Shown here: piece by piece, positions 1 to 9,468 of the stretch
Layout of the letters: each line of letters starts with the position of its first letter
How positions within the stretch are numbered: position 1 is the first letter of the stretch
Origin: Phycisphaerae bacterium
GTDB taxonomy: Bacteria > Planctomycetota > Phycisphaerae > Phycisphaerales > SM1A02
DNA: 57,524 nucleotides
Assembly (NCBI GenBank): GCA_002716385.1
Contig: PBAX01000011.1
Coordinates: 1-57,524 of the forward strand
Direction of reading: 5' to 3'
The notes under the pieces: generated by a model
What the model was told of the DNA's origin: nothing
Database searches by the model: none
What the model saw: only the letters and a program-made list of their open reading frames with translations
Translations under genes and position numbers: made by a program

Positions 1-1
1 G

Positions 2-709
2 CGGGTCCTCGCCGGGCTGCCCATCATGCTGCTGCTGCTGTGGGCCACCAGTCGACATACCCAGTTGCTCAACCTGTTCAAGAAACCAGGCGTCCTCGGG
101 CTCCTCGCGCTGTCGGCCATCCTCATTGGAATCAACTGGTTCGTCTTCATCATCGCCGTCGATACCGATCGACTCACCGAAGCGAGCCTGGGCTACTACA
201 TCAATCCGTTGGTGTCGGTTGCGCTGGGGATGATCTTTCTCGGTGAACGCATGCGGGCCCTGCAATGGGTCGCCGTGATCATTGCGGCGATCGGCGTTGC
301 CGTCCTGGCCATCAAGACCGGCGGCGTGCCCTGGATCTCCCTGTCACTGGCCGGATCCTTCGCGTTCTATGGATTGATCCGCAAACAGGTCTCGGCCGAT
401 GCCGCCACCGGACTCACCGTCGAGATGATGCTGCTCTTTCCGTTCATGTTCGCGGTGCTCATCTTCGTCGGCGTCGGCGAAGGTGCCATGATCGTCGACG
501 GCCCGACCTGGCTCATCATCATGCTGCTGCTGGGTGGCCCCGTCACCATCGTGCCGTTGCTGCTTTTCACGGGCTGTGCACGACGATTGAAACTCGCCAC
601 CGTCGGTCTCATGCAGTACATCGCGCCGACCGGTCAGTTCCTGCTGGGCGTCTTCGCCTTCGGTGAAGCCTTCGGGCCCGATCGCATCATCGCATTCGTC
701 CTGATCTAG
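2..709 (+). CDS. rarD: RarD-like EamA-family transporter, 5' cut by window, C-terminus broken by an amber codon
   Basis: Inner-membrane permease of the drug/metabolite transporter superfamily (ten helices in the family); the true substrate of RarD proteins is not settled. The reading frame is open from the first bases, so the start lies outside the window. Family-typical stretches are visible: GYYINPLVSVALG followed by FLGERM, FYGLIRK, and near the end LATVGLMQYIAPTGQFLLGVFAFGEAF. The frame stops at TAG 707-709, in the middle of the last membrane helix (RIIAFVLI-stop), where RarD proteins normally have a Trp (FIW). Reading continues in the same frame for 24 more codons to 784 and gives a normal-looking RarD tail (AAVILYSADALRQSRRQ). 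The simplest explanation is TGG mutated to TAG, so this is a truncated or dying gene, or a base error in the assembly. Confidence 0.85.
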   Translation, partial: RVLAGLPIMLLLLWATSRHTQLLNLFKKPGVLGLLALSAILIGINWFVFIIAVDTDRLTEASLGYYINPLVSVALGMIFLGERMRALQWVAVIIAAIGVAVLAIKTGGVPWISLSLAGSFAFYGLIRKQVSADAATGLTVEMMLLFPFMFAVLIFVGVGEGAMIVDGPTWLIIMLLLGGPVTIVPLLLFTGCARRLKLATVGLMQYIAPTGQFLLGVFAFGEAFGPDRIIAFVLI

Positions 710-866
710 GCCGCAGTGATTCTCTATTCGGCCGATGCCCTGAGGCAGTCTCGTCGACAGATGGTCGTGACCATTCCTGAATAGAAGCAAGCACTTCTGG
801 CTGTGTGCGGCTGAACAGGCATGGTGAACTGGTCATGATCGTGATTCATCGAATATTCTGTATCCC

Positions 867-3518
867 ATGGTTGGGGAACATGGCGACAACTTTGCTCACA
901 AGGAAACGGTCATTTCCGATGAGTCGTCCTCTGAGGGTGCAGGTGATGTCACGCTCCCTGAGAAGATCAATGAGTACTCGATAAAGCAACGCATCGGAAT
1001 GGGTGCGATGGGCGTTGTCTATCAGGCTCAGCAGCCCGGAACTCGTCGAGATGTCGCCATCAAGGTCATGCATCCATCGATGGCTTCTCCCAGAGCGCTT
1101 CGGCGATTTGAACATGAGGCTCAACTGCTTGCCAAGCTTCAGCACCCTGGAATTGCTCAGATCTTCGAAGCTGGCACCTGGGACGATGGTTCCGGGGCCA
1201 GGCCCTTCTTTGCGATGGAGTACGTGTCGAGTGCCCGGGAACTCAATGACTACGTCGCTTCGGAATCTCTGGATTTTGGCGCTCGTATCGATCTCTTTCT
1301 GAAAATCTGCGATGCCGTCGAGTACGGGCACCGAAGAGGCATCATCCATCGTGATCTCAAGCCCAGTAATGTGCTTGTCGATCTCGAGGGAGCACCGCGA
1401 GTCATTGATTTCGGAGTTGCTCGCTCAGTTGATTCGACTGTCGAGTCTGCAACATTGCAGACGCAGAGTGGGCAGTTGATTGGAACGCTTCAGTACATGA
1501 GCCCGGAGCAGATCGAGCTTGATCCATCGGATCTGGATACGAGAAGTGATGTCTACGCGCTAGGAGTGATGCTCTACCAGTTGTTGCTGGACCAACTGCC
1601 CTATGAGCTGGAAGGCACTGCGATCACGACGGCCTCCAGAATCGTCGTAGAGCAGCCGCCTGTTCCTCCCAGAGCTGTTCGCCAGGGGATTCCGGTTGAC
1701 CTCGAGACCATCTGCCTGAAGTCGCTTCGCAAGGATCGGCAGGATCGATACCAGTCGGTGGGGGATCTTGCCGAAGATCTTCGTCGCTATCAGCGTGATG
1801 AGCCCGTGCTGGCAAGGCCTCCAGGGGCGATGGAGTCATTGAGTCGAGCTGTTCGCAAGAACAAGGCGATTGCCATATCGGCTTTCGTCATCCTGTTGGC
1901 GCTGCTGGCATCGACAGTCATCTCTCTGCTCTTTGCTGCTGATGCTCGATCTCAACGCGATCTTGCACGTGAACGTGAAGCACAGGTAACAGCAACCAAC
2001 GCCGTGCTGAGCCAGATCATCAATGGTCTGGATCCCCAGGCATTCGGTGAGCTCATCATGCGATCGATGAATGACACACTGGGCAACAGTGCAACGCCTC
2101 TTGATACGGAAATCATCGGACTGCTCGATGACATCAATTCAACGGACGTTGGCCTGCAGGTCATCAAGACCAGTGTCATTCAGTCATTGAGAGATGCCAT
2201 TGATGCCGCCGAGGCCGATGATCCTGTTCGGCGAGCCGCCATTCTGCAATCGATCGCCCGGTATTACCAGATCTACGGTCAGTTTCGTGATGCCCTGCCT
2301 GTACAGGAGGAATCACTCTCGCTGCATCAGGAGCTCTACGGTCCGGATCATGAGTTGACGATGCGTGCAATGCTCGAAATGGGCAAGCTGAATTGTCGTA
2401 TGGGTCGTGTGGAACTTGGGCAGTCACAGCTCGTTGAACTCTGGAACAGGCAGAAGGTGCTCATTGGGCCTGAACATCTGCTCACACTCGAATCGCTGTA
2501 CAGGGCATCAATGGCAACGGGCCATACGGACATCGGTGGGATGGCTGGTCTCGAAGACTACGAGACGGCACTCGAGATGATTGATGAAGTGATTGCCGGT
2601 CGAACGAAAATCAATGGGGAGTATCACACTGGAACGTTGGCAGCCGTCAACGTCAAGGCGAATCTGCTGATGTATCTGGATCGGGAAGAGGAGGCGGTGC
2701 TCCTCATGGACGAGCTGGATCGATCGGTGGCCAGAACCCACGGTCCGACTCACCATCTCAGTATCGATTGTCTTTTGAACAAGGCCTGGCAGTTGACATC
2801 AGATGGCAGGTTCGAGGAAGCAATCCCGATCCTGCGGGATGCCATCGATCGTTCTCGACAGCAGTATGGCAGTCGAAACCCGAGGACGCTGAGCTCCCTG
2901 GCCTTCCTCTCCGGGGTGTTGATGGACAGCGGTCGATTCGAGGAGGCATTGCCACTTCTGGAAGAAACCCTTGAGGCTCAGGAATTCACTCAGGGACGAC
3001 TTCATGTCGCCTGCTTGGATACCGCCCACATGCTTGCCTATCTCTACATGATCAATGATCGACATGACGAGTCTGATGTGCTGTACGCAAGATTGATCAA
3101 GGACATGACAGAGGTCCATGGGGCATCGCATCACCGGACGAATCTCATGTATCGGCAGCGTGCAATGAACATGGCATCAAGAGGCCGTCTTGATGAGGGC
3201 ATCGTGATGATGGATGAAGCCTGTCGTCGTCATCGTGAGTATCTGGGTGAACAGAATGAGCGGACGTTGTTCTGCCGAATCAACCATGTACAGCTCCTTC
3301 GTGATGCTGGTCGATATCCCGAAGCCGCCGACATGTTCGAAGAGATTCTTCCATTGGCACTCGGCACGAATTCAGACGATTTGAAACAGAGTGCCGCTTC
3401 TGCGGGGGCTTCGCTTTACCAACTCTGGCATGACTCCATGCCGGATCAGTCCCGGCTTGAGCGGAGTGGCGAACTCAGGGCCATGGAAGAACGATTTGGT
3501 GGTACTGGATCTCCCTGA
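867..3518 (+). CDS. Membrane-anchored Ser/Thr protein kinase with TPR sensor region
   Basis: Hanks-type kinase of 883 aa. The glycine loop is IGMGAMGVVYQA (about 43-54), the ATP lysine K66 in VAIK, the catalytic loop HRDLKPSN with D163, DFG at D181, and the activation segment GTLQYMSPEQ. A single membrane helix at about 334-357 separates the cytoplasmic kinase from a long C-terminal region rich in TPR repeats of the NphA/kinesin-light-chain style (repeated H-x-x-T-L motifs after each helix pair). The C-terminal half is probably the sensing or partner-binding part, outside the cytoplasm. The ATG at 867 has no obvious Shine-Dalgarno. Base composition looks lower in GC than in rarD. The gene lies between two rarD tails (see the feature at 3545), so it may have arrived by recombination. 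It is closely similar in plan to the kinase at 24908. Confidence 0.93.
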   Translation: MVGEHGDNFAHKETVISDESSSEGAGDVTLPEKINEYSIKQRIGMGAMGVVYQAQQPGTRRDVAIKVMHPSMASPRALRRFEHEAQLLAKLQHPGIAQIFEAGTWDDGSGARPFFAMEYVSSARELNDYVASESLDFGARIDLFLKICDAVEYGHRRGIIHRDLKPSNVLVDLEGAPRVIDFGVARSVDSTVESATLQTQSGQLIGTLQYMSPEQIELDPSDLDTRSDVYALGVMLYQLLLDQLPYELEGTAITTASRIVVEQPPVPPRAVRQGIPVDLETICLKSLRKDRQDRYQSVGDLAEDLRRYQRDEPVLARPPGAMESLSRAVRKNKAIAISAFVILLALLASTVISLLFAADARSQRDLAREREAQVTATNAVLSQIINGLDPQAFGELIMRSMNDTLGNSATPLDTEIIGLLDDINSTDVGLQVIKTSVIQSLRDAIDAAEADDPVRRAAILQSIARYYQIYGQFRDALPVQEESLSLHQELYGPDHELTMRAMLEMGKLNCRMGRVELGQSQLVELWNRQKVLIGPEHLLTLESLYRASMATGHTDIGGMAGLEDYETALEMIDEVIAGRTKINGEYHTGTLAAVNVKANLLMYLDREEEAVLLMDELDRSVARTHGPTHHLSIDCLLNKAWQLTSDGRFEEAIPILRDAIDRSRQQYGSRNPRTLSSLAFLSGVLMDSGRFEEALPLLEETLEAQEFTQGRLHVACLDTAHMLAYLYMINDRHDESDVLYARLIKDMTEVHGASHHRTNLMYRQRAMNMASRGRLDEGIVMMDEACRRHREYLGEQNERTLFCRINHVQLLRDAGRYPEAADMFEEILPLALGTNSDDLKQSAASAGASLYQLWHDSMPDQSRLERSGELRAMEERFGGTGSP

Positions 3519-3544
3519 AGTGAAGATGCATTTCCAGTTACCTT

Positions 3545-3652
3545 CCAATTCGTCTTGATAGCTTTGTTCTGATCTGCGACGCAGTGATTCTCTATTCTGC
3601 TGATGCCTTGAGACATGCCCGCCGACAGATGGTCGTGACCATTACCGAATGA
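3545..3652 (+). pseudogene. Leftover 3' end of a second rarD copy
   Basis: Frame 3545-3652 reads PIRLDSFVLICDAVILYSAD and then ALRHARRQMVVTITE-stop. It matches the tail of the rarD gene at the window start, including the part beyond its amber codon. From CTGATCT onward the two DNA copies (701-784 and 3569-3652) are about 80% identical by eye, with identical runs of 17 and 21 bases. No longer rarD sequence precedes it; the match fades just downstream of the kinase stop. The conserved Trp codon is TGC here and TAG in the first copy. This is a degraded paralogue fragment and no start codon or Shine-Dalgarno is seen. Confidence 0.75.
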
Positions 3653-3665
3653 GATCGAGTCGAGG

Positions 3666-4646
3666 CTACTCGTCGGAATCCTTCGGCAGCATTTCAATCG
3701 ACGGCATCAGGTCGTCGGGTACCGCCATGGTGAGTCCCTGGGCGAATTTGATCAGACGCACCCGATTCTGGATTGTGTCCACCTGGCTCTGGATGATCAG
3801 GAGGCCTCCGATGAACTCGATGATCAGCGGAATGTCGACCGAGAGTAGATACTCCATCGTGGACTGGTCCAGTCGGTCGTAGGCGGCCTTGGCATCCTCC
3901 GATTTGACCGTCCACTTGCTGTTGAACTCGTCGGATTCGAACTTCACGGTCGGCATCTGGCCGGGCAGCTTGATCAGGTCCGTCTTGTGATGTCCGTGTA
4001 TCACCATGTCAGGACATTGGCCTTCGTAGTTCATGAACAGGAAGGTGGAGGCCCTGGTGTTCTGCTTGCCTCGATGTTCCCTCTTGTGTCGTGTCAAGAC
4101 GACCTTGTTGGCCCCGAACTCCTTGCTCATGGTGTAGCTCGAGTCTCCATGGAGGTCATAGAGCTTGGATTTTTGAAGTGCGGCGGTATTTCCGACAAGG
4201 CCGGTCCCGGCGCTGTCGCGGGAGAATTTCCAGTCATGCTTGCGACACCAGGATCGCATGATGAAGCTCTTCTTGGTCGCCAGCCATGTGGAGATATAGA
4301 TGAACGGAGTGGCAATGATGGAAATGATCACAAACACGTCAAAGCGAAAGACGGCTCTGGTGTCGTCGTCAAGATGCAACGCGACGAAGCCACCAATCAG
4401 CATCGCCGTAAACAGACTGGAGCGTCCTACCCGAGGGTTCCACCAGTGCTTCATGGCCCATGACTCGTCCTCGATCGTCGGGGGCGGTTCGCTCGACGTT
4501 CCCGTCTGATGCTTGTGCGCGAGCGTCAGATGCTTGTGCCCGAGCTTCAACACCAAGGCTTCAACATCCCTTTCCTTGGCGAGCTTTTGGGCTTCCTCGT
4601 CGGAAAGCTCCTTGTTGCCGTTCGAGTCGCTTTGCTTGTCAATCAT
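3666..4646 (-). CDS. DUF3137-like membrane protein, function unknown
   Basis: Protein of 326 aa. It has a charged N-terminus (1-70) containing a short repeat of the form LGHKHLTLAHKH, encoded by two near-identical 20-base units at about 4510-4556. Two membrane helices follow at about 77-92 and 103-122, then a soluble region. The end has the pattern VKFESDEFNSKW, V-S-D-A, YDRLDQSTMEYLL, which resembles the FES-FN-W ... YD-L-MM-LL signature I associate with DUF3137-type proteins in other phyla. That family link is from memory and moderately uncertain. No catalytic motif is visible. It is transcribed toward the rarD remnant and divergently from the sigma factor at 4844. Confidence 0.75.
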   Translation of the reverse strand: MIDKQSDSNGNKELSDEEAQKLAKERDVEALVLKLGHKHLTLAHKHQTGTSSEPPPTIEDESWAMKHWWNPRVGRSSLFTAMLIGGFVALHLDDDTRAVFRFDVFVIISIIATPFIYISTWLATKKSFIMRSWCRKHDWKFSRDSAGTGLVGNTAALQKSKLYDLHGDSSYTMSKEFGANKVVLTRHKREHRGKQNTRASTFLFMNYEGQCPDMVIHGHHKTDLIKLPGQMPTVKFESDEFNSKWTVKSEDAKAAYDRLDQSTMEYLLSVDIPLIIEFIGGLLIIQSQVDTIQNRVRLIKFAQGLTMAVPDDLMPSIEMLPKDSDE

Positions 4647-4843
4647 GTGGTGGAAAATCCTGAATGAGATGAGCCGTCAAGTGGTGTCAGCATAGCATTC
4701 CGCTCGATCCATGTTCACAGCGAGTTTTCACATCATCCAGCGATTTCGAGGCCGCATCCCGTTCTTCCCAAGTGGTAGTCGGACAGGCTTTGGGATATCG
4801 TGACCGATGTCGTATACCACGGCTGTGCATCGGGGAGAAGGTC

Positions 4844-5440
4844 ATGGCTACACAGGATGGTGAGATCACGCGTCTGCTTCAGCTTGCTCATGAAGGTGAC
4901 AAGGAGGCAGGTGACCAACTCTGGAAAATGGTCATGGAAGATTTCCGCCGAATGGCCTCCGCCAAGATGCGGCGAGAGCGTCACAGCGTCACGGCCGGCA
5001 CGACCATGCTCGTCAACGAGCTCTATCTGAAACTTGTCGGCAAGGATGGCACGCTTCCCAAATGGGACGACTCCAAGCACTTCTTCGGGAGTGTCGCCAG
5101 AGCCATGACGCAGTATCTCGTGGATCGGGCCCGGAAACGGGACAGTCTGAAACGGGGGGGCGATCGGGAGCGTGTCGATTTCGAGTTCACGGTCGGCGAA
5201 CTCGTGACACTCGATTCCTACGACGTCGATTCGATCGCCCGGGTCAACAGGGCCCTGGGTAACTTTCAGGAGCAGTTCCCCAGACAGGGTGCAGTGGCCT
5301 ACTACAGATGGTGTTCCGGATTCACCATCGAGGAAACGGCCGCGGCGCTGGAGATATCGGCGGATCGAGTGAGCAAGGACTGGCGATTCGCCCAGGCCTG
5401 GCTGCTCAATGAGCTGCAGTCAGAGGTCGAAATCGAATAA
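4844..5440 (+). CDS. ECF-family RNA polymerase sigma factor (planctomycete/acidobacterial type)
   Basis: Group 4 sigma-70 factor of 198 aa, related to the TIGR02999 (Sig-70_X6) subgroup. The start MATQDGEITRLLQLAHEGDK matches how this subgroup begins. The ATG at 4844 has a good Shine-Dalgarno (GGAGAAGG, about 4834-4841), so the 24-codon longer frame from 4772 was rejected. Region 2 includes DFRRMASAKMRRERH and TTMLVNELYLKL. Region 4 is the helix-turn-helix near the C-terminus (GFTIEETAAALEISADRVSKDWRFAQAWLL). No anti-sigma factor is adjacent. It lies 110 bases upstream of a Ser/Thr kinase in the same direction, a known arrangement in Planctomycetes (ECF-STK groups), which suggests control by phosphorylation. 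Confidence 0.93.
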   Translation: MATQDGEITRLLQLAHEGDKEAGDQLWKMVMEDFRRMASAKMRRERHSVTAGTTMLVNELYLKLVGKDGTLPKWDDSKHFFGSVARAMTQYLVDRARKRDSLKRGGDRERVDFEFTVGELVTLDSYDVDSIARVNRALGNFQEQFPRQGAVAYYRWCSGFTIEETAAALEISADRVSKDWRFAQAWLLNELQSEVEIE

Positions 5441-5550
5441 TTCTCAATTCCGGGGGCAGGATGTCCCGGATCCTGCGCATGAGGTTCGTGGAGGGGGGAA
5501 ATCCCTTGATGCCTCTCTGTGGCCCGGAATATGAAAATCAGGAGCTGGAC

Positions 5551-8500
5551 ATGGATCAGAATTCCAATCAGATACAGGACATCTTCGATCAGGCTGCGGA
5601 TCTGCCCACTGATCAGAGGGAGGTGTTCGTCCACGACGCCTGCGAAGGGGATCGTGATCTCGAGCAGAGGATTCTTGAACTGCTGGGACAGCTTCCCAAG
5701 CTGCCAACGGTCGAGGGGGAGGGATCGCCGGACTCCGACATGGTGTCTCCCTATTCGCCTGGCGATCGTCTGGGCAAATACACCATCAAGAAGGAGCTGG
5801 GTCGTGGCGGTTACGGGCTCGTCTATCTGGCGAGTCAGCAGAATCCAAGCCGGGATGTCGCGATCAAGCTGATTCTGCCGAGGCACACCAGGGACAGCGG
5901 TCACTTCATCGAACGGTTCAAGCGTGAGCAGGAGTTGCTGGTTCGATTGGATCATCCATGCATCGCGTCCTTCTTCGATTCCGATCAGGACGAGGAGGGG
6001 CGGCCGTTCATCGTGATGCAGTACATCGACGGCAACCGCCTCGACTATGTCTGTGATAAGGAGAGGCTCGACATAGAAACCCGTCTGCGGATCGCGGCGG
6101 ACATATGCGATGCGGTCTCTCACGCGCACAGCAGGGGGATCGTTCATCGCGATCTCAAGCCGGGCAACATTCTCCTGAAGTTCGATGAGGAGTCCCGGAG
6201 CTGGCGACCCATGGTGATCGACTTCGGAATCGCCAAGGCCACCGAAAGCGAGGGATCGCCCACCGACATGGATCTGTCGGTTACGGGGGCACAGATGGGG
6301 ACCTTCGGCTACATGAGTCCTGAGCAGTTCGATGGCGAGCTGGACAAGATCGGTACCGCGACCGATGTCTATGCCCTCGGTGTCGTTCTCTACAAGTTGC
6401 TCGCCGGCAGGCTTCCAGTCGAGTATTCCGATCTCCACAAGGCGGCCTACAAGGCGAAGCGAAAGTTGATCTGTGAAGACGCTCCACCGAGACCGGGACA
6501 ATGGTTGGCGACCGGTTCAGGGAAGCGTGGTCTGAACATCGCCTTCGAGCGGTCGACCGAGGTCGGCGATCTGTCGCAGAAGCTCTCCCGGGAACTCGAG
6601 TACATACCGATGCGGGCCCTCAGGAAGGAGCCCGAGGAACGCTACGAATCCGCCAGGCAGATGGGCGAGGACATTCGACGGTACCTCAGGGGTGAGCAAT
6701 TGATCGCCGGGCCGGACTCGGCGGCCTATCGCCTTCGGAAATCGATTCGACGTCACAAGGGTGCCTACTTGGCCGTGGCGGCGATCTTCCTGGTTCTCAT
6801 CGCCGGTGTGGTGGTGTCCTTGTGGTTTGCAAACAAAGCTGATGTGCAAAGAAAGATTGCACTACAAGAAGCGAGGCTCGCAAATCTAAAGTTGTATTCT
6901 GCGCAGTTGAATATTGCTAAGAACGCATGGGACAAAAAGCGATATCAAAAGTTTGATAGGGCGATCTCGGATGCTCGATCAGCCTGGGGCGAGTTGAGTA
7001 ATAGCAATGCTACTCCTGCTCCATTTGAGCTGAGAGTTTTGGAAGGGCAAAGAGATGGTTCAATATCCACTTTGAAACTTGATCCTAAGCCAGATATTTC
7101 GCGGCCGATGAATTACTTCAAGCCAGCAGGAGCAGCGATTGGATTCAATAGTGAAGGAACTCTTGTAGCAACCTTAGAGCGTGGTTCAGATAAAATTAAC
7201 ATTAGGAATGTCGGTACCAACGAGTTGCATTTGCAGCTAAACGATGCGAAATATTCGACAGCCGCTGTAGGTAGAAAATGTAGGCCTGAAATCATTTTTA
7301 GCAAAGATGGATCGACCTTAGTATCAGTTGCTCAGCTTGATGACGGTCATACTGTTGGAAAATTGCGTGTATGGAGCCTGTTTTCGGGAAATTCCCCAAT
7401 TGCTGTAATTGATCGAGTGGTTGATTCTGGTTCCCCAGATTTGAAGCCGTCTCAGAAAGTTACAGATGCCGTCGCGTTATCTGGTGATGGCTCGCTCTTT
7501 GCGTATTATTGCAATCTGATTAGCCCAAATAATACTGAGGCGGGCGTACTGATCAGAGTTATAGAGACAAGTAGCGGTGATCTTGTAGATGAAATTAAAT
7601 TTCCAACCAAAGGGAATTGGAATTGCGGAAGATTAGCCTTTGGTCCTGATGGATCAATACTTGCTTTTACATTTGATCACAGATCAGAACAATCCTATCT
7701 ATATTTGCGAGATCTCCAGGACAAGCAGCCTATTGGGCGTATCCCAATTGGTTCTAGTGCTTCAACCAACTATGGGATTGGTCACTTGATTGCCTTTCAT
7801 CCGGACGGCAATGAGATTGCTGTAGGCCAAGGGGCAGATGTGGTTATCTGTGATACTGACTTTGATTCGGTGAAGAAGCCGCAATCTCATTCGGTAGAAG
7901 GAGGTTTTGTTCGATCGCTCGAATATTCGAATGATGGCTTATTGCTGGCGATAGGGACTAGTAGTGGTCCGATTACTTTGTACGGTAAGGGGCAGTTTTC
8001 ATCATCTTTGAGAAAAAAAATAACCGGCAATTTGGGGGAAGCGGAGCTCTATGGTCATACGGCTCCAATTCTGGATTTGTCTTTTAGCAAAGACTCATCG
8101 CGATTGTTTTCATTCGATGGTTCTGAGGTGAAGACATGGATTACTTGTGACTTGCAAAACAAATCTGGAAACTCTAGGTCGCCTCGCTGTTGGATGATCT
8201 CCCAGCATGTGCCTTCTCCCGATGGGAGGTTCTATGCGTATACATACCATAAGCAAATGGGCGGCATTAATCCGCTCCGTGACCGGAATGCGCTTTGGCT
8301 GGCAAGGACAGACGCAAATGGAGGTGGTTTTACTCTGGCAGACAGTTATTCGGAGAGCCAGTTTGCAAAAGTGGCCTTTAGTCCAGATGCACAGAAAATT
8401 GCTGCTTGGAATGGGCCTCCGGCAAGATTTGATTTGGATGGCAAGCTAGTCGAAGCCGAAAACAACGGTTACATAAGGCTTTGGGAACTTCAGGCCGGTA

Positions 8501-9444
8501 AAGAGCTGAAGCCCTTAGAGTTGCCTGAGTACATTGAAGTTAAAAATATAGCCAGTCTTGATTTTAGTCCAGATGGTAACTGGCTTCTTGTGGGCCATAA
8601 AGAGCGTGGGCTTCTGATTTATGGTCTGGATGAAGATCATTTGAAGACTTCAGATTCTGTACTTTTAGAAGGTGACATGCGCGGTTTTAGTCCTGACGGG
8701 TCTGTATTGGCTACCGCTTGTGATGATGGAAGGTTGTTGCTCTGGTCGGTTGTTGATTGGTCGCTAACTCAAACCATCATTGCGCATGACTCCGTAAGAG
8801 GCAAACCAATTCGGGAGATTGCTTGGTCGCTCTCAGGAGATGTTTTAGTTACTGGTGGATGGGATGGTTTTATCCGATGTTGGGATCCAGTGACCGGTAT
8901 TCAAGCGTGGGAGTATCAGGTGCCTAGTAGCTTGCCAGGTGTTACTAACACGGGGGGCGTCGGCATTACCTCGGATGGGCTTAGGTTGGTCTACGGAAAT
9001 GGTGTAATTGGATTTGTTGATCTACAAACAGGGAACTTTCTCGTTGACTTTGAGCCTGATAGGCGTCCCGCAGGTCAGTCGCGCCTGCGTACGGACGGTG
9101 GGAATGATCTGGAATTTGGCCCGTATGTTCAAAGCCCCTACATGCCGGGTGATTTTACATTTTGGGATGTAAGGCCACGGAGTGTAGTTGCAATGGAGCG
9201 TAGTCATCTTAAAAAGATGGAGGGTGAACTTTCTTTGATGGTGGGTAGTTGGATTGAAGAGGAATTGGACGATCAGCAGATCTTGTTAAGGCTAGATCAA
9301 GAATTGAAAGTTCTAGCTAAGGAAGAGGGGGATATCCTTAGTACGCTCGTGCTGAAAGCATTGGTTGCGAGAAGGTCTGGCTATCTTGAGATAAGTGGAT
9401 TCGAACTTCCATTGGATGTTATACGGAAACTAAATCCTGAATAA
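5551..9444 (+). CDS. Membrane Ser/Thr kinase fused to a WD40 propeller, with a composition break at the join
   Basis: Protein of 1297 aa from the ATG at 5551, chosen because AGGAG lies 7 bases upstream (5540-5544) and because MDQNSNQIQDIFDQAADLP matches the usual N-terminus of planctomycete kinases. Kinase landmarks: LGRGGYG (83-89), K106 in VAIK, HRDLKPGN with D201, DFG at D224, GTFGYMSPEQ. A membrane helix lies at about 406-426. The rest is a WD40-like propeller domain, with blades such as FSPDGNWLLVGHKERGLLIY, FSPDGSVLATACDDGRLLLW and WSLSGDVLVTGGWDGFIRCW. GC drops abruptly at about 6832, directly after the membrane helix: the 60-base line at 6181 is 62% GC, while lines at 7201 and 8521 are 42% and 35%. 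TTA and ATA codons become common. Normal composition returns just after the stop codon. The C-terminal half therefore looks acquired from a different genome. It follows the ECF sigma gene. Confidence 0.93.
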   Translation: MDQNSNQIQDIFDQAADLPTDQREVFVHDACEGDRDLEQRILELLGQLPKLPTVEGEGSPDSDMVSPYSPGDRLGKYTIKKELGRGGYGLVYLASQQNPSRDVAIKLILPRHTRDSGHFIERFKREQELLVRLDHPCIASFFDSDQDEEGRPFIVMQYIDGNRLDYVCDKERLDIETRLRIAADICDAVSHAHSRGIVHRDLKPGNILLKFDEESRSWRPMVIDFGIAKATESEGSPTDMDLSVTGAQMGTFGYMSPEQFDGELDKIGTATDVYALGVVLYKLLAGRLPVEYSDLHKAAYKAKRKLICEDAPPRPGQWLATGSGKRGLNIAFERSTEVGDLSQKLSRELEYIPMRALRKEPEERYESARQMGEDIRRYLRGEQLIAGPDSAAYRLRKSIRRHKGAYLAVAAIFLVLIAGVVVSLWFANKADVQRKIALQEARLANLKLYSAQLNIAKNAWDKKRYQKFDRAISDARSAWGELSNSNATPAPFELRVLEGQRDGSISTLKLDPKPDISRPMNYFKPAGAAIGFNSEGTLVATLERGSDKINIRNVGTNELHLQLNDAKYSTAAVGRKCRPEIIFSKDGSTLVSVAQLDDGHTVGKLRVWSLFSGNSPIAVIDRVVDSGSPDLKPSQKVTDAVALSGDGSLFAYYCNLISPNNTEAGVLIRVIETSSGDLVDEIKFPTKGNWNCGRLAFGPDGSILAFTFDHRSEQSYLYLRDLQDKQPIGRIPIGSSASTNYGIGHLIAFHPDGNEIAVGQGADVVICDTDFDSVKKPQSHSVEGGFVRSLEYSNDGLLLAIGTSSGPITLYGKGQFSSSLRKKITGNLGEAELYGHTAPILDLSFSKDSSRLFSFDGSEVKTWITCDLQNKSGNSRSPRCWMISQHVPSPDGRFYAYTYHKQMGGINPLRDRNALWLARTDANGGGFTLADSYSESQFAKVAFSPDAQKIAAWNGPPARFDLDGKLVEAENNGYIRLWELQAGKELKPLELPEYIEVKNIASLDFSPDGNWLLVGHKERGLLIYGLDEDHLKTSDSVLLEGDMRGFSPDGSVLATACDDGRLLLWSVVDWSLTQTIIAHDSVRGKPIREIAWSLSGDVLVTGGWDGFIRCWDPVTGIQAWEYQVPSSLPGVTNTGGVGITSDGLRLVYGNGVIGFVDLQTGNFLVDFEPDRRPAGQSRLRTDGGNDLEFGPYVQSPYMPGDFTFWDVRPRSVVAMERSHLKKMEGELSLMVGSWIEEELDDQQILLRLDQELKVLAKEEGDILSTLVLKALVARRSGYLEISGFELPLDVIRKLNPE

Positions 9445-9468
9445 TCCTTAACTAGTCGATAGAAGATT

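Noticed and set aside
344..790. Minus-strand frame of 148 aa over rarD
   Set aside because: It is an antisense shadow; the plus-strand frame has clear RarD sequence.
5302..6501. Long minus-strand frame of 399 aa over the kinase 5' part
   Set aside because: The plus strand carries the complete kinase motifs; the antisense frame is low-complexity and has no family.
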